Assembly (NCBI GenBank): GCA_005862225.1
Contig: SZXV01000005.1
Coordinates: forward strand, 62,001 to 126,000
Origin: Chlorobium sp.
GTDB lineage: Bacteria > Bacteroidota > Chlorobiia > Chlorobiales > Chlorobiaceae
Direction of reading: 5' to 3'
Length of the DNA: 64,000 nt
The notes under the pieces are model-generated. The model saw nothing but the letters and a program-made list of their open reading frames with translations. It had not been told where the DNA came from and ran no database searches. The translations under genes were made by a program, and so were the position numbers. Positions 59,126 through 64,000 of this stretch are shown here, one piece after another; positions within the stretch are counted from its first letter, which is position 1, and every line of letters starts with the position of its first letter.

Positions 59126-60322
59126 ATGGCTAAGATACTTGAAGGGCCAGCCATGAAGCTATTCAACAAATGGGGCATTCCTGTGCCCAATTATGTTGTT
59201 ATCATGGACCCAGACCGCCTTGCGCAGCTTGGGGAAGCTAATAAATGGTTGCGAGAATCAAAACTTGTTGTTAAAGCTCATGAAGCGATCGGCGGACGGT
59301 ACAAACTTGGACTGGTCAAACTTGGGCTTAATCTTGATGGTGCGCTTGAAGCAGCAAAAGAGATGATTGGACGCGAGATCGGTACCTCTGTTGTTCGTCA
59401 AGTGATTGTTGCAGAAATGCTTGATCATGATGAGGAATACTATTTATCGATTGCAGGGAATCGTGATGGAAGCGAGCTTCTCCTTTCAAACAAAGGAGGC
59501 GTAGACATTGAAGAAAACTGGGATACGGTCAAACGGCTGTTTATTCCGCTTGATGAAACTCCAAGTATCGAGCGCATTACTGAGGTGGCTATTGATGCTG
59601 GTTTTATCGGCGAAATCGCTGAACGTGTCGCTAAAATTGCATCTCGTCTCATCCTCTGTTTTGATAATGAAGATGCTCAATCTATTGAGATTAACCCTCT
59701 GGTTATTCGGAAAAGTGATATGCGGTTTGCCGCCCTTGACGCAGTCATGAATGTTGACTGGGATGCACGTTTTCGTCATGCGGACTGGGACTTCAAGCCG
59801 GTTTCCGAAATCGGACGTCCTTTCACTGAAGCAGAACAGCAGATCATGGATATCGATGCCCGTATCAAAGGATCCGTGAAGTTGGTTGAGGTTCCAGGTG
59901 GAGACATTGCCCTGCTTACCGCAGGAGGAGGCGCTTCAGTCTTTTATTCAGATGCTGTGGTTGCAAGGGGCGGTTCTATTGCCAATTATGCTGAGTATTC
60001 TGGTGATCCACCGGACTGGGCTGTTGAGGCTCTGACCGAAACCATCTGCAGATTGCCACATATAAGACATATTATCGTTGGCGGCGCAATTGCCAACTTT
60101 ACTGATGTCAAAGCTACCTTCAGCGGCATTATTAATGGATTCCGTGAGAGCAAATCCAAGGGATATCTGGAAAATGTCAAAATCTGGGTGAGGCGCGGTG
60201 GACCAAATGAAAACCAGGGACTTGCGGCAATGAAAAAGCTGCAAGAAGAGGGATTTGATATCCATGTGTACGATCGCAGCATGCCGATGACAGATATAGT
60301 CGACCTTGCCTTGAATTCATAA
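59126..60322 (+). CDS. aclB: ATP-citrate lyase, small (beta) subunit
   Basis: Small subunit of the green-sulfur-bacterial ATP-citrate lyase, which cleaves citrate to acetyl-CoA and oxaloacetate in the reductive TCA cycle. The 398-residue product resembles the succinyl-CoA synthetase beta chain: ATP-grasp-like N-terminal part (KVVKAHEAIGGRYKLGL-like stretch near residues 48-63), SIEINPLVIRK, and a C-terminal part with LLTAGGGASVFYSDAV. A standard paired order, aclB before aclA, is seen; 64 bases separate them. Confidence 0.95.
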   Translation: MAKILEGPAMKLFNKWGIPVPNYVVIMDPDRLAQLGEANKWLRESKLVVKAHEAIGGRYKLGLVKLGLNLDGALEAAKEMIGREIGTSVVRQVIVAEMLDHDEEYYLSIAGNRDGSELLLSNKGGVDIEENWDTVKRLFIPLDETPSIERITEVAIDAGFIGEIAERVAKIASRLILCFDNEDAQSIEINPLVIRKSDMRFAALDAVMNVDWDARFRHADWDFKPVSEIGRPFTEAEQQIMDIDARIKGSVKLVEVPGGDIALLTAGGGASVFYSDAVVARGGSIANYAEYSGDPPDWAVEALTETICRLPHIRHIIVGGAIANFTDVKATFSGIINGFRESKSKGYLENVKIWVRRGGPNENQGLAAMKKLQEEGFDIHVYDRSMPMTDIVDLALNS

Positions 60323-60386
60323 GGTTGAGCGTTATCGCAGTTGAACCCCAAAGAGAAACTTTTAACATATTAAACCGTAAAGAATC

Positions 60387-62219
60387 GTGAGTATATTAGC
60401 AAATAAGGATACACGAGCGGTCATCATTGGCGGTATTGCCGGGTTGAATGCTGCAAAGCGGATGGCTCAGTTTGACTTTCTTGTCAACCGACCGCTGACA
60501 GTACAGGCATTTGTTTATCCTCCTGAAGAAGGCCAGCAAAAGGAGATTTATCGTGGTGGTGAGCTCAACAACGTTACCGTCTACGGTTCTCTCGAACATG
60601 CCATTGCAGAAAACCCTCAAATCAACACCGCTCTTATCTATATCGGGGCATCCAGAGCATTCCAGTCAGCAAAAGAGGCTCTTGATGCCAAAGGAATCAA
60701 GCTGGTGACCATGATTACCGAAGGGGTGCCGGAAAAGGATGCCAAAGCCCTTCGCAAATATGCGCTTGAACAGGGTAAAATATTTAACGGACCCTCTTCA
60801 ATTGGTATCATGACAGCAGGGGAGTGCCGCCTTGGCGTGATTGGCGGGGAATTCAAAAATCTGAAACTTTGTAATCTTTACCGTCCCGGCTCTTTTGGTG
60901 TTATTACCAAATCTGGTGGACTTTCCAATGAGGCAATGTGGCTGTGCGCCCAGAATGGTGATGGCATTACATCGGCAGTCGCCATCGGTGGAGATGCTTA
61001 CCCCGGCACAGATTTTGTTACCTATCTTCAGATGTTTGAAAACGACCCTGAAACCAAGGCAGTTGTTATCATCGGTGAAGTTGGAGGAACACTTGAGGAA
61101 GAAGCTGCAGAGTGGTTTGGACAGGAAAAACGCCGGATCAAACTGATCGCCTCAATTGGCGGTACCTGTCAGGATGTGCTGCCACAAGGGATGAAATTTG
61201 GCCATGCCGGTGCAAAAGAAGGGAAAAAAGGGCTGGGTTCCGCACGTTCAAAAATAAATGCACTTCGTGAAGCTGGCGCCATTGTTCCTGACACATTTGG
61301 AGGTCTGAGCAAGGCAATCAAACAGGTCTATCTTGAACTGCAGGCAAGTGGTGTTATAAAACCGGAGCCGGAACTTGACGAAAAATTGCTTCCTGTTCTT
61401 CCGCCGAGTGTTCAGGAAATCATGAAGCAGGGCGAAGTGATTGTCGAACCATTGATCCGTACTACTATTTCTGATGATCGTGGCGAAGAACCCAGATACG
61501 TTGGCTATGCCGCATCTGAACTCTGTGAAAAAGGATATGGCATTGAAGACGTCATTGGCCTTCTGTGGAACAAGAAACTTCCATCCAAAGAAGAGTCTGA
61601 GATTATAAAGCGCATTATTATGATTTCAGCAGATCACGGTCCGGCTGTTTCTGGTGCATTTGGTTCCATTATTGCAGCTTGTGCAGGCATCGATTTGCCA
61701 CAGGCAGTCTCCGCAGGCATGACCATGATCGGACCAAGATTTGGGGGCGCAGTTACCAACGCTGGAAAATATTTTAAATACGGCGTTAAAGAGTACCCTA
61801 ACGACATCCCTGGATTTCTTAACTGGATGAAAGAGAATGTCGGTCCAGTACCAGGCATCGGGCATCGGGTAAAAAGCGTTAAAAATCCTGATAAAAGGGT
61901 AAAGTATCTGGTTGAGTATGTAACAAAACAGACCACGCTGCATTCTCCCTGCCTCAAATATGCTCTTGAAGTTGAAAAGGTCACTACTGCCAAAAAGGAC
62001 AATCTCATCCTGAACGTTGACGGCACTATTGGTTGTATTCTTGTGGATCTTGATTTCCCTGAATACTCACTGAACGGCTTCTTTGTTCTGGCAAGAACAA
62101 TCGGCATGATTGGTCACTGGATCGACCAGAACAACCAGAATGCTCGTCTCATCAGGCTCTACGACTACTTGATCAACTATGCGGTGAAGGAAGAGCGCGA
62201 AGTGCCGGAAAAAAAATAA
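60387..62219 (+). CDS. aclA: ATP-citrate lyase, large (alpha) subunit
   Basis: Large subunit of ATP-citrate lyase. N-terminal half resembles succinyl-CoA synthetase alpha, with the phospho-histidine loop KFGHAGAKEGKKG; GPSSIGIMTAGECRLG and ITKSGGLSNEAMW are visible before it. The C-terminal half is the citryl-CoA lyase/citrate-synthase-like domain (SADHGPAVSGAFGSI, VPGIGHRVKSVKNPDKRV). 610 residues, normal. Start is GTG 60387. A perfect 12-bp terminator hairpin lies 41 bases downstream. Confidence 0.96.
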   Translation: MSILANKDTRAVIIGGIAGLNAAKRMAQFDFLVNRPLTVQAFVYPPEEGQQKEIYRGGELNNVTVYGSLEHAIAENPQINTALIYIGASRAFQSAKEALDAKGIKLVTMITEGVPEKDAKALRKYALEQGKIFNGPSSIGIMTAGECRLGVIGGEFKNLKLCNLYRPGSFGVITKSGGLSNEAMWLCAQNGDGITSAVAIGGDAYPGTDFVTYLQMFENDPETKAVVIIGEVGGTLEEEAAEWFGQEKRRIKLIASIGGTCQDVLPQGMKFGHAGAKEGKKGLGSARSKINALREAGAIVPDTFGGLSKAIKQVYLELQASGVIKPEPELDEKLLPVLPPSVQEIMKQGEVIVEPLIRTTISDDRGEEPRYVGYAASELCEKGYGIEDVIGLLWNKKLPSKEESEIIKRIIMISADHGPAVSGAFGSIIAACAGIDLPQAVSAGMTMIGPRFGGAVTNAGKYFKYGVKEYPNDIPGFLNWMKENVGPVPGIGHRVKSVKNPDKRVKYLVEYVTKQTTLHSPCLKYALEVEKVTTAKKDNLILNVDGTIGCILVDLDFPEYSLNGFFVLARTIGMIGHWIDQNNQNARLIRLYDYLINYAVKEEREVPEKK

Positions 62220-62260
62220 TCAACACCATCTGGCACAAACGAACATCATCGGGACAAAAC

Positions 62261-62290
62261 AAAAGGCGGAAATTGAAGTTTCCGCCTTTT
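62261..62290 (+). terminator. Intrinsic terminator after aclA
   Basis: AAAAGGCGGAAA (62261-62272) and TTTCCGCCTTTT (62279-62290) form a perfect 12-bp stem with a 6-base loop; the four T end the stem. Confidence 0.88.
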
Positions 62291-62583
62291 GTGATTTACC
62301 CCTGACGGCTACCAACAGAGCGCCAGTACAGGGCTTGAATCTTCAATACCGTAGGCATGAAATATAGATAGAAACCAGTATAACCAAAAAACGACCTCTT
62401 TTCTCTCGTTCAAGAGCGGAGAATTGGTAAGGGTATATAATAGTTAAAAGACTTTATTTTAATAGCTTAATACGAAAAGCGGTGTCAATAACGTTTTCAA
62501 AAAATAAAATCATTTTCAGAATTACCGGTTTTGAGCATTTTTTGTTTGATAACTATCATTAATTACGTTAAACTTGAGCAGAA

Positions 62584-62637
62584 ATCAGTCAATGGTTGAC
62601 TGATCGCTATTCAAGTAATTTGTGCCTTGGTTACTTG
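62584..62637 (+). promoter_or_regulatory. Two stem-loops in the leader of the RRM gene
   Basis: ATCAGTCAA/TTGACTGAT (62584-62592, 62596-62604, 3-base loop) is followed by CAAGTAA/TTACTTG (62612-62618, 62631-62637). They lie 48-101 bases before the RRM gene's start, within a 465-base gap that holds nothing else except the aclA terminator. They may be 5' UTR structures or DNA operators. Confidence 0.5.
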
Positions 62638-62684
62638 CCGGTATCTCTATCTATCAATGCACATGTACACTGAGACTATAACCA

Positions 62685-62957
62685 ATGAATATTTACATCG
62701 GCAATCTGGCTTACACTGTTTCTGAAGATGATCTTCGTGATGCTTTTTCCGAATTTGGAGAAGTTGCAAGCGCAAGTATCATCAATGACAAATTTTCCGG
62801 ACGTTCCAAAGGGTTTGGATTTGTTGAAATGCCTAAGGACAGCGAAGCTCGTGAAGCTATCGAATCAATGAATGGCAAAGATTTGAATGGCAGAACTGTT
62901 ACGGTAAATGAAGCAAAGCCCCGCGAAGAAAGAGCACCAAGAAGAGACCGCTATTAA
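62685..62957 (+). CDS. RRM-type RNA-binding protein
   Basis: A 90-residue single RNA recognition motif: RNP2 is IYIGNL at the N-terminus and RNP1 is KGFGFVEM in the middle, both with conserved aromatics. A short basic tail (REERAPRRDRY) follows. Such proteins in bacteria are often cold-induced RNA chaperone-like factors. It stands alone with a long leader and its own terminator; autoregulation through the leader is a possible mechanism. Confidence 0.93.
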   Translation: MNIYIGNLAYTVSEDDLRDAFSEFGEVASASIINDKFSGRSKGFGFVEMPKDSEAREAIESMNGKDLNGRTVTVNEAKPREERAPRRDRY

Positions 62958-62983
62958 GCTGTAAGCTTTTTTGGTTATTATTT

Positions 62984-63021
62984 AAACCCGGACAGAATGA
63001 AAGTTTTGTCCGGGTTTTTTT
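62984..63021 (+). terminator. Intrinsic terminator after the RRM gene
   Basis: AAACCCGGACA (62984-62994) pairs with TGTCCGGGTTT (63007-63017), followed by more T residues. It lies 27 bases after the stop codon. Confidence 0.9.
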
Positions 63022-63086
63022 GTGGTTGAAATAGTTGAGTTTACATAATATATATTATACAACAAATCCTGGACACAAAGTAATAG

Positions 63087-63135
63087 GCTAAAATACTCGT
63101 GTAAGAGTTTGTACTCCCCAAACGATATTTTAGCC
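63087..63135. repeat. Inverted repeat in the RRM/PEP-CTERM gap
   Basis: GGCTAAAATA (63087-63096) is the exact reverse complement of TATTTTAGCC (63126-63135) with a 29-base interior. It follows the RRM terminator and precedes the convergent PEP-CTERM gene. Origin and role are unknown; a mobile-element scar or a terminator for the minus-strand gene are both possible. Confidence 0.5.
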
Positions 63136-63185
63136 CTTGTGTGTTCACCCTTAAATTCTGAGACGATCTGTTCTATTGCTCAGGA

Positions 63186-63938
63186 TTAAAATACCTTCTG
63201 ATTTGTTTCATGGAGCAACGCCGGATTGCGCTTGCGGCGAAATTGCCAGATTATGAGTAAGGAACCGGTTCCGAGAAGCATCCATGTTTTAGGTTCAGGA
63301 GTGGGGCTGGCTGTTCCGTTAAATTGATAGTTATTAATACTGTAGGTGCCATTGCCGGCTGTTAATCCAGCCCCAGTCGAGGAGTAGCCATAGAGTCGAA
63401 ACTCGACTGGTCCCGTAAGATGCTGAAACGCAGCATTGGTAAGATCGATACTTTCGTAAACTGGGCTACTGACATTAGACTCTCGATTAGTTGCGATATT
63501 TATAGAAGCAATTGGTGCTCCAAAATTGTCAACACTGGATCTAAGCTGAATAAATGTAGGAACATTGTCTTTGTTACGCTGGTCATGGAACTCGAAACTT
63601 GTGAAGTTGAGTTCATAGCCAGAATTTGCGGTCAAAGTGAAGGTGAAATAATCGTTGGGATCATATGCTGAAGTAGTCCAGCCTATTGCTGGGTAACGAT
63701 TATCGACAAGGGTGGTCTCGATGCCTGAGCCGTGACCAATTCCTGATGCTGATATATTTGGAATAACAATTATTTTATTGGTATTGTAATAAGGGTTCGA
63801 AGCTCCCGGACTTGTATCCTGAATATCGTCAAAGACTAAAACAGCAGCATTCGAATTTACTCCCGCCCTTGCCAACATAAGCGCAGCAAGAACAATGATT
63901 GTCATGATTTTTGTGGGAATTCTCATATTTATTACCAT
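63186..63938 (-). CDS. PEP-CTERM surface-sorted protein
   Basis: A 250-residue exported protein. It has a basic/hydrophobic signal peptide (RIPTKIMTIIVLAALMLARA), a beta-rich, Asn/Ser/Thr-rich middle and a C-terminal sorting tag: PTPEPKTWMLLGTGSLLIIW followed by a basic cluster (RRKRN). Such tags are processed by an exosortase (EpsH/XrtA type) and occur with exopolysaccharide systems. No exosortase is in the window. The middle part has no domain I recognise. ATG 63926 is an alternative start. Confidence 0.88.
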   Translation of the reverse strand: MVINMRIPTKIMTIIVLAALMLARAGVNSNAAVLVFDDIQDTSPGASNPYYNTNKIIVIPNISASGIGHGSGIETTLVDNRYPAIGWTTSAYDPNDYFTFTLTANSGYELNFTSFEFHDQRNKDNVPTFIQLRSSVDNFGAPIASINIATNRESNVSSPVYESIDLTNAAFQHLTGPVEFRLYGYSSTGAGLTAGNGTYSINNYQFNGTASPTPEPKTWMLLGTGSLLIIWQFRRKRNPALLHETNQKVF

Positions 63939-64000
63939 GCCGCGTTTGTCGTATGATTGGCGAAAAAATTGAGCTAATTAACACATCAACAATCAATCGC

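Noticed and set aside
1-64000. CRISPR arrays, insertion sequences, prophage or integrase genes
   Set aside because: No regularly spaced repeats, transposase-like, integrase-like or phage-like proteins were found on either strand.

Overview
The window reads as a chromosome segment of a green sulfur bacterium (Chlorobiaceae, Chlorobium/Pelodictyon-like). This rests on the adjacent aclB-aclA genes for ATP-citrate lyase (key enzyme of the reductive TCA cycle), a sulfide:quinone oxidoreductase, a PEP-CTERM surface protein and the general style of the proteins. Species cannot be fixed from the sequence alone. The DNA is almost entirely coding, with short intergenic gaps. No insertion sequences, phage genes, CRISPR arrays or rRNA were seen; one tRNA (Cys) is present.

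Layout. 1-2033: end of a ribosomal/translation operon (rpsP, rimM, trmD, rplS) closed by a terminator. 2066-4733: a MutY-like glycosylase lacking its Fe-S cluster ligands, convergent with an acyl-CoA synthetase. 5001-12255: a tightly packed six-gene unit that looks like the most novel part of the window. It encodes an NMT1-type binding protein, a transmembrane dCache-HAMP-PP2C phosphatase, a fusion of amino-acid binding lobes to an ABC permease, a GlnQ-like ATPase carrying an RsbW-like C-terminal domain, a STAS antagonist and an RsbW-type kinase. I infer an amino-acid-type ABC transporter wired into a partner-switching phosphorelay. 12617-17690: an envelope-sugar operon (flippase-like membrane protein, glycosyltransferase-like protein, CMP-sugar synthetase, iron-type alcohol dehydrogenase, DegT aminotransferase) whose composition resembles the KdnA/KdnB 8-amino-Kdo pathway.

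17746-28380: tRNA-Cys, rmuC, an orphan HigA-like antitoxin, an Rrf2-ferredoxin-Hcp nitrosative/redox module, SQR with a small downstream protein, a DUF218 protein, a hybrid histidine kinase and an NlpC/P60 hydrolase. 28631-39693: a Bmp-type lipoprotein, an SDR epimerase, a methyltransferase, a small unknown protein, dihydroorotase, 5-formyl-THF cyclo-ligase, polyphosphate kinase, rpiB, a CBS protein, an M20 amidohydrolase and class II aldolase. 39850-44222: two tandem, same-length C-terminal processing proteases. 44219-51857: an arginine cluster on the minus strand (argC-J-B-F-R-G then argH) with the regulator ArgR inside and a palindrome before argC.

52045-56772: a four-gene run of a PstS-like lipoprotein, a membrane diguanylate cyclase and two LolC/E-type permeases with no ATPase gene beside them. 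56800-64000: a GNAT acetyltransferase, a GDT1-family cation transporter, lgt, aclB-aclA preceded by a 16-bp tandem repeat, an RRM RNA-binding protein behind a hairpin-rich leader, and a PEP-CTERM protein.

All functions are assigned from motifs visible in translations; no database search was run.
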